DNA from: Leishmania infantum JPCM5
Lineage: Eukaryota; Euglenozoa; Kinetoplastea; Trypanosomatida; Trypanosomatidae
NCBI RefSeq assembly: GCF_000002875.2
Contig: NC_009415.2
Coordinates: 630,001-694,000, forward strand
Length of the DNA stretch: 64,000 nt
Direction of reading: 5' to 3'
Made by a program: the position numbers and the translations under genes. The notes beneath the pieces were generated by a model, which worked only from the letters and a program-made list of their open reading frames with translations, did no database searches and had not been told where the DNA came from. This document shows positions 33,242 through 44,210 of this stretch, piece by piece (the first letter of the stretch is position 1; each line of letters opens with the position of its first letter).

Positions 33242-34744
33242 CTACATCGACAGGAGAACAGCGGCAAGCACACCAAGGGACGTGGCTGCGTTAAGCGCCG
33301 TCGATGACGGCGACGAAGCCAAATCAGCGCTGGGCCGCTTCATGCACCATTGCGCTGCAGTTACCATGTAGCCAGATGCGCACACATCACACCGCGTCGG
33401 GTTTCCGCGAACGCAGGTAATACAATGCGGCACCTCGCACTCAGAAGGTGCCTCGGTCGTCGTGGTTGTCGGTGCCTCGGTCGTCGTGGTCGTCGGTGCC
33501 TCGGTCGTCGTGGTTGTCGGTGCCTCGGTCGTCGTGGTTGTCGGTGCCTCGGTCGTCGTGGTCGTCGGTGCCTCGGTCGTCGTGGTCGTCGGTGCCTCGG
33601 TCGTCGTGGTCGTCGGTGCCTCGGTCGTCGTGGTCGTCGGTGCCTCGGTCGTCGTGGTTGTCGGTGCCTCGGTCGTCGTGGTCGTCGGTGCCTCGGTCGT
33701 CGTGGTCGTCGGTGCCTCGGTCGTCGTGGTTGTCGGTGCCTCGGTCGTCGTGGTCGTCGGTGCCTCGGTCGTCGTGGTTGTCGGTGCCTCGGTCGTCGTG
33801 GTCGTCGGTGCCTCGGTCGTCGTGGTCGTCGGTGCCTCGGTCGTCGTGGTCGTCGGTGCCTCGGTCGTCGTGGTCGTCGGGTCGCAGGAGTTAGCCGTAG
33901 CGCAGTTGGCGGCAGAGTTTTGGGGGTCGACAGTCACCCGAAAGGAAGCTCGCCTCCACGAGTCAGGGACGCAGCCGCAGAAGTTGTTGGCGATCAGTGA
34001 GAGCCTTCTCAATGCAGGCATCTGCGCCCATGACGCTGGGAGGCTACCAGTGAACTGGTTTTGATGCAGTTGGAGAATGCCCATAGAAGCCATCGAGCTC
34101 CACTCCGGCGGCAAAGTACCGCTGAGCTGAGTGTCGTACAAGATCAACGTGGCGAGAGAGCTCATCGATCTCCACGAGGCGGGCAGCGAGCCAGAGATTG
34201 ACGTCTTCGGAAGTGAGATGAACGTTACCGCACGCAGCGAGCCCCATGACGCAGGAAGAGTGCCAGACACGCTGGTGGATCCCATGTTAAGGGTGACGAG
34301 GTGCTGCAGCTTTCCCCAGCTGCTCGGCAGCGTGCCACTGATTGAGGACTTCTGATTAAACAAGTTGATGGTTGTGATCATCACATGCGAGTAGTCAACA
34401 GCATCAGGCAAATCAGGAAGCGTGCCTTTCACGCTGATGCCGCTGACCGTAAATAGGACAGTCGACTGGTAGCATGTCACACTTGGCCACTTGCAGAAGT
34501 CTGTCCCGGTCCACCCCAGCGACGGTATCGCTTCAGCAAACGCCTGCAGAATCTTCAGCGTGTTCAGCTTCTGCACCGTCGTAAATGAGTAGCGAGGTTC
34601 AGCATCGCTGAATCTCGCCTTCTCAATTTGCAAAGACAAAGGCATGTCCTCAGCAGCGTGGGCCATCGCGGCATCAGATCCGAGTAGCACGAAAAAGACG
34701 CCCAGCGCTGCGGTTAAGAAAGCACAGGCGAGACGCCGCAGCAT
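33242..34744 (-). CDS. PSA2: Promastigote surface antigen (PSA/GP46 family), GPI-anchored LRR protein
   Basis: A 500-residue protein from the ATG at 34744. The open frame upstream is rejected because it crosses the pyrimidine tract. Layout: signal peptide (FLTAALGVFFVLLGSDAAMA); N-cap containing NTLKILQAFAEAIPSLGW and a DFCKW cysteine motif; a PDLPDAVDYS linker; five LRRs of 24 residues with the GTLPxSW core (about 135-255); C-cap with FCGCVPDSW and ANSC; a stalk of eighteen TTTTTEAP repeats; a second cysteine motif (CEVPHCITC, CDVCASGY, WCMK); and a C-terminal hydrophobic tail ending LGVLAAVLLSM, as expected for a GPI-attachment signal. PSA proteins are abundant promastigote surface proteins implicated in complement and macrophage interaction; that role is family knowledge. 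The Thr-rich stalk is a likely glycosylation substrate. This is the only PSA copy in the window with every part intact. Confidence 0.93.
   Translation of the reverse strand: MLRRLACAFLTAALGVFFVLLGSDAAMAHAAEDMPLSLQIEKARFSDAEPRYSFTTVQKLNTLKILQAFAEAIPSLGWTGTDFCKWPSVTCYQSTVLFTVSGISVKGTLPDLPDAVDYSHVMITTINLFNQKSSISGTLPSSWGKLQHLVTLNMGSTSVSGTLPASWGSLRAVTFISLPKTSISGSLPASWRSMSSLATLILYDTQLSGTLPPEWSSMASMGILQLHQNQFTGSLPASWAQMPALRRLSLIANNFCGCVPDSWRRASFRVTVDPQNSAANCATANSCDPTTTTTEAPTTTTTEAPTTTTTEAPTTTTTEAPTTTTTEAPTTTTTEAPTTTTTEAPTTTTTEAPTTTTTEAPTTTTTEAPTTTTTEAPTTTTTEAPTTTTTEAPTTTTTEAPTTTTTEAPTTTTTEAPTTTTTEAPTTTTTEAPSECEVPHCITCVRGNPTRCDVCASGYMVTAAQWCMKRPSADLASSPSSTALNAATSLGVLAAVLLSM
33447..33878. repeat. 18 x 24-bp tandem repeat encoding TTTTTEAP
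   Basis: Eighteen units of 24 bp, in phase with the PSA frame, encode five Thr then Glu-Ala-Pro. Units differ at a single position, a synonymous T or C. From low to high coordinate the order is T C T T C C C C T C C T C T C C C C. Near-perfect identity points to recent expansion or active homogenisation. The repeat number should vary between strains. Confidence 0.95.
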
Positions 34745-34820
34745 CTTGCAGAGCGCCGCAGGCAGAGAATGAAACGAAAAAAAAAAAGGATGAGGGAAAA
34801 TGAAAAGCGAAAGAAAGGCG
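34745..34820 (-). promoter_or_regulatory. Polypyrimidine tract with first AG abutting the PSA start codon
   Basis: On the minus strand a tract including T11 (34787-34777) is followed by no AG until 34746-34745, directly before the ATG at 34744. If the first-AG rule holds, the spliced leader would join the start codon with no 5' UTR of its own. An alternative AG lies beyond the tract near 34822. Confidence 0.4.
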
Positions 34821-37050
34821 CTTTCTGAAGGTTGATGAGGAAGCCGTGCGAAGCGATGAGCGCAGGATGAAGGAGTTCGTGCACTCTCAGACAGATACCC
34901 GTTCGCAAAGGCGTCGACAAAAATGGCCAACGGACTAAAGGCGGAGGAGCCCACAAAAAACAGCTGCTGATGGCGGCTCAGCAAGCCGAAAAAAAAGGAG
35001 AAATGATACGAAGAGTGAGGCTGAATTCGCTTATGCGCTGAGAGTAGGGTGCACGATCAAGCGACACTCGCGCGTGAAGGATGCGGCTGAAGTGCACCGG
35101 AAAACAGACAGGAAGGGAAGCAAAGGATGGAGGGTGAGGCAGCGTGCGAAGAGGTGTGGGAGCAGCGAGAGCCAGTGGGGAGTGTGAGAGAGTAATGAGG
35201 GCGAACAGCAAACACAAGAGACGGTCCTTACTGGACGAGTGCGTGAGAAACGATAAAGGAAGGGGTGCGTATAATGTTGTGTGTGTTGTTCTGGACAGCA
35301 CCAGGGATGGTCGCGGTCGACGCAGCGGAGAGAGAATAGCCATATCCGTGCGTGGAGAGAGAGGGGCGTGGTGCATTGGCGCAGACAGAAAAAGGGCGGA
35401 CAGAGAGAGGGTAGGGGAGCGCATGGAAAGGCTGCAAAAGGAGGGAGATGTTCATGAGGGCGGCTGTCGGCAACGCTGTTTCGAAGCGCAGCGCGAGGGT
35501 GTTAGCGGCATGACGGGATGAGAGAGGTTGGAAGGACCAGTTCAGAGAAAACAAGAGTAGATGCGCAGGTGCCGTTCTCTCAGTCGACTCCCGCCGTTCC
35601 CTGCAGAGTCGCACGCTGCCATGAACGCACGTTCGTTGTCTTTATTATCACTCTGCTTTCTCTCTCTCTCTGTGTAAATTCTGCATACCCGTCGTGTTGC
35701 GTTCCGGTGCATTTCTGCCGTCCTCACTTGGCGCACGGATGTGTTGAAAGCAAGCGAAAAAGGATTCGCGTACGCCGCGGAGGCTTTCAAACGATGTGTC
35801 CTCCTTTAGTCTCGTTTTCGTTTTTATTTTGAGAGGTTGCCGCCCCCAACTATTCCGCGTATTGTTCCGCCGGTGGACGTTGGCGCCGTCGTCATCGAGC
35901 CCCGTTCATAATATCCGTTTCGGGCAGGCCCTTCGCTTTTCCCATGAGTTCCGCGACTTCTTTTTCAGTGTGTGAAGAAGACGCATGTGGATGCATGCCG
36001 TCTGCTTTCCGATCAACTTCCTTTCTGTGCTACGCTGTCCACCTAAAAGCGTGCAAAACATTATATGTCTAGAGCGAGTCGCCGTCTCTACCTTTACGCG
36101 GCGCACCACTCCTTTTCCTTTGGTGCCATGTTTCGCATCACACCCCCTCCAGTTAGCCGTCTGCTAGGCAGGGCGTGCGCGATGCACTGCGGGGGATGAG
36201 TTCGACTACCCCACACATTGAGAGACGGACAGACACAGGCAGAGTCAGAGGGGGTGGAAGGGGATGGACGAAACACACAAAACAGAAAAGATGGCGCATC
36301 GCCAACGAGAAGGAAGCAGCAGAAAAGGAAAAAAGACACCCAGCAAACCGTTACAAGTCACATGAAAAGAGAAGGGAAACACACCAGAACAACTGTCCGC
36401 ATATGTGGGCACGCGAATGCATATGGGTGCTGACGGAACTCATGTGAGCCCGCCCCCTCCCCCTTCCCCGACCCACACCCACATGGTGAGTGTAAAACCT
36501 TTACAGACAATTGTAGGCGCCGTCTGACTTGCACCGCGCGAGCACACGAAGAAGCGCGCGCACTTCACACCACATCGCGTAAAACGAAAACGAAACAAAA
36601 CAAAAACGCAAAGTATTTCGTTGAGGAAAGCATGTGAGGACACGGCAGCGTGGATGTAAAAGAACGTGATAAAAAAGGGGAGGCGTCGGTGGCCGTTCGA
36701 GAAAACAACAAACTACAAGGCGCGCACAGGTACGCACAACTCAACAAACGAAGAGATGAAACAGTAACAAAACACAGATCATAAAATAATAATAATGAAT
36801 ATATATATATATAAGAAATCCCTCCATGGTAACGAAACTATGCCATGGAAGGGGGAAGGAGCAGGCGAAGGAGGAAAAGATCAAGGGTGCAACACGTACG
36901 CGCTGTTTTGTAAAAGATTGTCTGCATCGAGTGAGCGAGTGGGCACGGGTGCGCGGCGCAACGGGAGGGAAGCGAGGGAAGGTAAAGTTCGGCGTGAAAC
37001 GGAGGATAACCTCTCTTTGTTTGCTTGATCATCGACCGCCCTTGATACAC

Positions 37051-37073
37051 TGTGTGTGTGTGTGTGTGTGTGT
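37051..37073. repeat. (TG)n microsatellite
   Basis: Uninterrupted TG tract of about 22 bp in the spacer downstream of the 112-residue PSA stub. Confidence 0.9.
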
Positions 37074-37666
37074 TTTCTCCGTCCTCTTCAAACCCAGTTG
37101 ACCACATCACCGCCACTTTATTTATCGTCAGGACGATCGGCAGCGCCAATGGGAATACATATATATGTATAGACAGAGGGGAAAGCTCAAGGCTAGTGAT
37201 AACACAACTGGGGAAACGCGACAAACGGAAGCTGCGCAGCCCTGCTAAACGAAAAACTGTCGCGCATGAAAAATGTAGCCACTAGTGAGGGACTGAGCGC
37301 GAGGAAGACAAGCAGGGCTGACACTTTTGGTGAGAGCGGAAATTAAAAAAGAAGAGTTGGCAAGGCAGAGAAGAGCACAGACGTGCACATCTCCGTTTAT
37401 CCCCCCTCTTCCCATCACCACCGGTTCCGCCACCACCGCCACCCCACTTTGTTTTTTTTTTGCCTGTGTCAGAAAGCGCAGCGCAATCAAGGCAGTCGAG
37501 ACCGCGCCCAGGTGATCTGGTTTTGTAGAGCAGCAGCCACGTTAGTTCGCGCCTGCCACACCACTCGGCCAGGGCCGTACCGGTAAGAACACTTTCGCAC
37601 ATGGAAATGCACTGCACTCTTGGCATGCCCCTCCCCAAAACTCGGCGGAGGCGCACCGTTAAGACT

Positions 37667-38005
37667 CTATTCAGCGCGCTGGCTACCGGTAGAGGTGAGG
37701 TGGTTGCTGCTGCCCGGCACATCCGGCGGCACAGCTGGCAGTAAATCAGCGGCCGAGATCACACCCGGATAGAAACGGACGCCCATCATAGCGCTGTCCA
37801 CATACGACCAGTGGTGGGAGGTGCCCAACGTAAAATCCTCCAGCAACGGATACGACGCGATAAGCGCCTTCAAAAATTTGCAAGTGCGGGCCTTGTGTGC
37901 TGCGGTGTAGCTATCGTAGTTCGCGACACCTCCAAGGGCGCACACGGGCAAGCACAAGAGCAGCACGCTGATAAGAAGCCGCGTTTGTATCGATCTTGTC
38001 TGCAT
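37667..38005 (-). CDS. Short secreted PSA-like protein, truncated before the LRRs
   Basis: A 112-residue frame from the ATG at 38005 to TAG at 37667. It starts with a good signal peptide (RLLISVLLLCLPVCALGG). The next part parallels the PSA N-cap: YDSYTAAHKARTCKFLKALI and SYPLLEDF correspond to YSAVQKANTRKFLQAF and ANPLLEKL of the LRR protein at 44 kb. The paired cysteines of the N-cap are lost (HHWSYVDSAMMGVRFY replaces the Cys-Trp-Cys motif). The frame ends around the segment that precedes LRR1 (LPAVPPDVPGSSNHLTS). No LRR sequence is visible downstream in any frame. Either a truncated pseudogene or a small secreted protein. Codon use and an intact signal peptide keep the second option open. 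No strong splice tract is seen just upstream. Confidence 0.55.
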   Translation of the reverse strand: MQTRSIQTRLLISVLLLCLPVCALGGVANYDSYTAAHKARTCKFLKALIASYPLLEDFTLGTSHHWSYVDSAMMGVRFYPGVISAADLLPAVPPDVPGSSNHLTSTGSQRAE

Positions 38006-41000
38006 GCGGGGCCGAAGTGTCCTCTTGATGTGCTTTTCAGGATCTAGCGTTTGCCGGAGCTCCCACAGCGGTGTACCCTTGCCTGCACCCGTGTGTGGCA
38101 GTCTGTGTGTGGCAGTCTCTTGCCGTGTACATGTATGTGCGCCCGCGTTGCTGTGGGCAGTAGATGAGAGACGCACAAAAGGTAGAGGCGAAGGAATGAA
38201 GCAAGAGAAGGGGTGGAGGAGAGAACGTCAGCGACGCGCACAAGGAGGTAAGGTGAGGCACAGCTGAAGGAAGACAGAAGCGTGGTGAGGAGCTGCACCG
38301 CCATGGCCAAAGTACAGAGGAGAGACCACACAAGAGAGCAAGTGCTTCCGCCACGGCCAAGCGCAAGAGGGGCCTCTGCGCCTCTCGCAACCCGTCGTTG
38401 CCTCTCTTCCGCGTGCATGCGCACATGTTCCTCCGGGGTGCGCGAGCCACCTCGTGGGTCAAGCCCTTCTCTTGGATTAGGCGTGCACTCGCCGCCCCTT
38501 CTCCGCAAGCTGCGCGCGCAGTGAGAGAGGAAGGAAGTGGCGGGGACAGGCAAAAAGGAACGCGCATCAGCGTGTATGGCCCCACCCCTTCCTCCTAAAA
38601 GAGCGCGCAAGGCGCATGCAGCTCCAGTTAGTGACTCTTGATCCCATGGCGTGCGTAGAGCCGCTGCCCCCTCTTCCTCCCACTTTTGCTTTACTGCGCG
38701 AGCTGATTCGGCGGGAGTCCTCCTTCTTTTTCCTTTGCTTCACTGGGTTAAGCCTTTATAGAAACCGACGGCGATCCTTTGCAGTGTTCGAGTTTTCCTT
38801 TTTTTCCTTCGCTTCGGCGCAGCGCGCTGTCGTGCGGCAGCATGCAGCGAGGCGGTGGTGCCGCGGTTCGCTGAGGCGCCTGCAGCCTGCGCGCGGCAAA
38901 GCGCCCCCCCATCGGATGCACCCGGGCGGCCCACATCCGTTTCCTTTCCGATTTTCGTTCAGCGCGCTGCGGCTGCCGGCCCCTCCTCTGCTTGGCAGAG
39001 CCCAGCAAAACAAACCAGCGAGTAAATGGGCGATGGGGGCACCGGGTGTGCGTCACACAGGGGCAGATGTACGCAGCCGCGCACATGTGCACGTGCTCCC
39101 AGGCGCACAAACAGACAGACAGACGCATGTGTACAGAGGGGCATAGAAGCAGACACGCAGAAGAAAGGCACTCGCGATATATCAGACAGCACACGCGCAC
39201 TCACGCTCAGTCGGAAACCACTGGTCCGTCACGCTCTCCTTTCCTTCACGCTCGGGTCAGTCGCCAGCGGCCACCGCTTGAGAAACACGCGCCGCCGCCC
39301 TCTTCCCCTCCACCAATCGTACTGCTGCCTTTTCGCTGATCTCTGATACACGGCGACAACTCATGCCGTCGCCTCTTTCCTCCGTGTAACGGGGGAAGGA
39401 GTTGGGGGGGAGAGGGGGGCACGAGGCAATACCATGGCCTCTAGGGCAACAGTATTCGCAGGAGAAAGACCAGTAGAACGGTGAGGAGGGGAGGGGAGGG
39501 GAGGGAAGGTGACGCACAAACAGGGAGAAGTGCCGAGCGCTGAACAAAAGAAGGGAAAGAAACACATGAGCGGGTGTGCCGTCCATGCACACACGCGCGC
39601 GCAGCTGTGCCTTGTGACCGAGCGAACGCGAGAACGAAGGAGAGGAACATGAGCACAAGCTAGACAAGGAGAAAAAGCAGCCGAGCGAGCACGTGACAGA
39701 AGAAGCTCCGCCTGAAGTTCTGCGATGGATGGCGCATAGGCCGGCCACAACGAGAATAAATAGGGTGGGTGTGGTGGGTGAGAGAAGACTGGAACAAAAT
39801 CAGAGCACCAAGCCGTAGGGTGGCGCTCTCTCTTTGCTGCCCTCAACAGGCGGAATGAATGGAGGGATCGATGGGGAGGCAGGGAAGAAGAGAAGACGAG
39901 TGAGGGGAAGGAGGGAAAGATAAGCGTTAAAAGCTATCGAAGACACAAACCGAAAGCACACCAAATATATATATATTTACAAGGGGTGGGAAGGAGGGGG
40001 GCAGAGAGGAGCACACAGTAAACGCAAGCCCATAAAGCGTACCCGGAAAAAGGCATGTGCGAGCAAGAGAAACAATAAGAGCGACAGAAGGAGCGCATCG
40101 TAACGAGTGCACCGCAGCGAAGGGCGAAGACGCCGAAAGGGGCGGAGGTGTTGTGGAAGCAGCGGGGAGAAAGAAGCGTGGGGACGGGGAGGCATCTTCG
40201 CTGTTTTCGTTTTCCCTCTCCTGTGGTCCAAAGGAGCCGGGCGGGTGGGGCGTGGGGCTTCAGAAAAAACTGTGTCCATTAGTGAGCCACCTAGCTGAAC
40301 TGCCGGGTGTAACGAGGGCACTACCTGAAAATGTCCATGTGCAAGTGTGCACGTGTGAGCCCAAGGATCATTAGCTCCGCGTTCCTCGGCAACTGAGCAC
40401 AGTTGCCGCGTATAAGTGTAGGGGGGATGCAAAGGAGAATGAAGGTACGAGATACGCACGCCACTGAGACGTGAGGGGCGCCTCCTCTCCAACCCTACGG
40501 TCCTGACAGACACATATACACATGCGCACTTACCAAACACGAGAGCTGGGGCGCACCTCAGCACAAGCCATCGTGCGCTCGCAGTGCGCACAACAAACGA
40601 TGGTACGTCGAAAAGAGAGGGGAAAAAGGCAAAGAACTGGTCTCGTCGGCCGCATGCATTTCAACGCACAAGGCGGAGAGATCTCGGCCTCATCCCCCCT
40701 CATCGTGCTTGTGCAGCGTCCCTGCCTCCTCTGTTCCAATGTTTCACCTCCCTTTCGTTCGTCTCCCCCCCCTGCAGGCTGTCCCCTCACCCCTTCAACC
40801 ATCAACCCCTCCTCACTTCGCTTTCTTCGTCGCACCCCCTCGCTTGCACCACGAGAGACCGCCAGTGCGACAGTAAAAGAAGAGAAGGAGAGAGGGAGGG
40901 AAAAGGCGCACTTCCGCTTGCAGACTTTTCTTTTTCAGGGCGCATGAAAGAAAGGACAGGAGCACGTGATGTGATGAGCACGAACACGTGAAAAGGGAAA

Positions 41001-43301
41001 ACACACACGCACACACGCGCACACAAAACAAACGAAAAAGCCAACAAAGAGGGAGAAGGAGGGAGGGAAGACAGCGGGAGAAGTGGTTAACGGAAAAAAG
41101 GTGATAAGCGAAAAAAAGAGAGGGAGAGGGAGAGGAATGCACACGCCCAACCATGAGCCCAATTCAGGGAAGAGAGATCACGCAAACCTTTAACAAAAAA
41201 ATAAACATAATAAGAAGGCAGCAGAACGGACGAAGATCAATACTTAGAGAGAGAGACAAGGGGAGGGAAAGAAGGGGTGCTCTATCCTTCTAGGCTAGCA
41301 CTAAAAGAACTTGGCAATACTCGAGGCAGAGACGGGCAGAGAGAGAGAGTCAGGCAACATCCTCGCACCACAGAGAGTGTGAGGCAGCATGTGCTTGCTA
41401 GCGTAGGTGGCATACCGCTGCTGCACTGATGTCCTGCGCCCCTCTCCTTTTCTGCTCTGCTTTGCTCGTCGAGACGTTCTTCACGCATGCGATCTCATGT
41501 CTGTTTGCGAAACCAAAAAAAAATCAGAATGGCATGCGTCTGGTGAAGCGCGCTTCATGTTTCTTTTTTTTTGGAGGGTGGAGGGGGACCTCTCGCGTCT
41601 TTTCTGTGTCGTTGGGTCCTCCGTTTCTGCCCACGAAGGTTGGCGAAGAGGGAGGGGGAGGGAGGGCGGCAAGGTGACAAGAAACCGGGAGCAATGAGTA
41701 GACAAACAAACGAGAAAGCAGCGAGCGGATATACGAAGACGGACATGGCACAAAATAAAACAGAAAAAAATAACATGAACAAATAAAGACACAAAAAAAA
41801 AAGACAGGGAGAGGGAGGGCGGAAGGGAGGGAGGAAGTGTGCATACATGCAGGCGCACCAGTGGCATGGCCCAGACACACACGCACACACAAGTAGAACG
41901 AAACGGCCTGAGAGCAATGAGCGCTTTCAGGTAGGGACTCCAGACGGGGGGAACGAGGGTGACGAACAACACAAGAAAAGCGAGCGAGCAGGTGACGGCA
42001 AAGGACAAGAAAGAGGGGCACAGACTCGTCGGAGAGGCACGAATGAGCAGTACGAAACCGTGAACAGCCGTTTAGAAGGAAAAGAGGGAGTTGCAGTGCC
42101 TCTCGCGCGCACTTGAAGAGAGAGACGCACAGCCATGCGCACCCAGCATACATGGGAGGTAGGAGAGAGATGATCCAACACAGTTGTCAGGATCCAGAGA
42201 CGACAAGCGCGTTCGGCATCATCCTTCCCCTTTTACGTTTTGCCCGTTTCCACGTATCATCGTTTCTTGTGTGCTCGTTGTTTGCCGTGCGTTGTTTTGT
42301 TTTCCCCCTCCTTCCTCCCCGCCGTCGCGCAGGTCCATGCCCTCGCCGACTTGTGTGGCGCGCCGCCGCACTTCCCTTCCTTCGTTTTAACTTAGTTGTT
42401 GTTTAGATTTTTTTGGTGGCTTTCTGTTTCAATCCACCCACCCCGCTGCCTCTCGTTTGGCGCACTGGATTCGGTATTCTTCTGCACTCGTACGAGCACA
42501 GCACGCTCGCGCGCACGCATAGAGGCACACGGAAGAGGGAGAGGGGTGAGGGGGAGGGGGAGGAGAGGAGAAGCCTATGGGAAACGACAGCAGAGCCGAG
42601 AAGCGCCGGTGCATGCAAATACAGGATTCGGGGGGCACATGCGGGAGAGGTACAGCGGAGTAGTGGTCAAAACCGGGAAGGAGAGACACGTACAAAACGC
42701 AGGCTAATACATCCTGCTCCGCCCGTCACTCGGCGTGGCGCATGCGGCCATCTGCGGGGAGTATGAGAGCAAGAGAAAATGGGAGAGTATAAAGCACGCA
42801 AGAGATGCCCCATGAGCAAAACGAAGGGGGTGAGAAAGAAAAACATAAAACAAACCCTTAGGCTGATAAGTCGAAGGAAGAGTGTGTACCGCCGCCCAGG
42901 CTCTTCCATGGATGCACCGCTGAGACAGACCCGACGCGCACGTGCATCAGCGGAAGTGCACACTGAAAGAAGCACAGAGGGAGACAGACAGAGACGGATA
43001 CAACAGAGAAGTGCAAAAAGGCAGCCGAGGTGGCAAGAGCGGCCCACAAACGTCGGCATCAGTGAGCGCCTCAGTCCCTGTGCCTGTGCACAACTTCCTC
43101 GCCATCAGACCGCATTCCATCTTCGCCCCCTGCCCCTCCCGTTTCCCTCTCTGCCTTGCTCCGTGACAGTGTGCCAGCGGCAGGACGCCAGCGCGCGATG
43201 CGCGGGAAAACACATCAAACAATCGCAAGTCCCATGCGCGCATTCAGATCAACAGCACCGCTTCCCTTGTCCATCAGCGATGGTCTGCGATGCCCCACGC
43301 C
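38006..43301. other. 5.3-kb spacer between the secreted LRR gene and the 112-aa stub
   Basis: UTR-like, with purine-rich plus-strand blocks (about 41040-41130 and 41640-41850), an AT tract at about 39964-39976 and A-rich runs. No gene is supported and I saw no PSA sequence here. Confidence 0.55.
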
Positions 43302-44210
43302 TCACTTGCACGCGTTGGCTGTCGAACAATCCGCGGCCAAGAGGCTGTCATCGACTCGCAGGCCATAGAGAAAATTGTGAGACACCCACGATTTCGGGAC
43401 ACAGCCGCACAAATTGTTGCGCTCCACGGACACACCGTACAGCGTCTGGGCAGACGCCCACTCCTCTGGAAGGGGCCCGGTCAGATTGTTGTCCGTCAGC
43501 GTGATGGAGCTGAGTTTCCGCAGGCTCCCCCAGGTCGGCGGCAATGTGCCGGTCAGCTGATTTCTCCTGGCCTCAACAATCGTCAGCTGCGGAGCGCTGC
43601 CCCACGACGAGGGGAGTGTTCCGGTCAGATTGTTGTCGTTCAGGCACGCCCACGTCATGTAGCGCAGACGGCTCCACGCCTCAGGAATGGTGCCCGTCAG
43701 CTCGTTGCGGTACAGCAGGAACCACTTCGCCGACTTCATATTGGCCCACTCCGGCGGCAGGGTGCCCGTCAGCGAGTTCGAGTACATGGAGATGTACTCG
43801 AGGTGCGTCAGGCTCCCCCAGCTCGCCGGCAGCGTGCCCTTCAATGTGTTCTTGCCGTAGCTGAGATTGATGGAAGTGACCAGAACATATTTGCCAACAA
43901 TGCCAGAGGACATCTCCGGCAGCTGCACCACGGCTCTCTCGTCCAGGTACAGATCCACGCCCTTGCTCGTGCACTCAGAGTAGACCCACTCGCAGAAGTC
44001 CACCGACGGCAGCTTCTCAAGCAGCGGGTTCGCGTCCACGAAGGCCTGCAGAAACTTGCGCGTGTTTGCCTTCTGCACGGCGCTGTAGTGGGTGAACGGT
44101 GATTCCGCGCCACGCACGGGAGACAGGAGCAGGCATAGGGTTAGCGCCACAACGAGGAGAGCGGCTCGCGGGCGCTGCATAACGCCCCGGCGCAGCAGCA
44201 CGGGCATCAT
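43302..44210 (-). CDS. Secreted PSA-like LRR protein lacking stalk and GPI signal
   Basis: A 302-residue frame from the ATG at 44210; an internal ATG at 44180 (292 residues) leads straight into the signal peptide AALLVVALTLCLLLSPVRG and is an equally good start. The mature part has the PSA N-cap (NTRKFLQAF, DFCEW, SECTS), then six 24-residue LRRs beginning LKGTLPASW, LTGTLPPEW, LTGTIPEAW, LTGTLPSSW, LTGTLPPTW and LTGPLPEEW, then the C-cap LCGCVPKSW and DCSTANAC. The protein stops one residue after that cap, TGA at 43304-43302. Thr/Pro stalk, second cysteine motif and GPI tail are absent. The product should therefore be a free secreted LRR domain, unlike the GPI-anchored copy at 34 kb. Its LRRs are closer to the plant-type consensus than the other copies. 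Confidence 0.88.
   Translation of the reverse strand: MMPVLLRRGVMQRPRAALLVVALTLCLLLSPVRGAESPFTHYSAVQKANTRKFLQAFVDANPLLEKLPSVDFCEWVYSECTSKGVDLYLDERAVVQLPEMSSGIVGKYVLVTSINLSYGKNTLKGTLPASWGSLTHLEYISMYSNSLTGTLPPEWANMKSAKWFLLYRNELTGTIPEAWSRLRYMTWACLNDNNLTGTLPSSWGSAPQLTIVEARRNQLTGTLPPTWGSLRKLSSITLTDNNLTGPLPEEWASAQTLYGVSVERNNLCGCVPKSWVSHNFLYGLRVDDSLLAADCSTANACK

Larger units (their letters stand above)
34745..37666. other. 2.9-kb spacer between the 112-aa stub and the intact PSA gene
   Basis: UTR-like sequence with an AT tract at about 36799-36813 and a TG tract at 37051-37073. No supported gene or PSA relic was found by eye. Confidence 0.55.

Noticed and set aside
33447..33878. CRISPR-like regular repeat
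   Set aside because: The units are contiguous with no spacers and encode a peptide in frame. It is a coding tandem repeat.
33462..34064. A 200-codon plus-strand frame of VVVVVGAS repeats
   Set aside because: This is the shadow of the TTTTTEAP array on the opposite strand.
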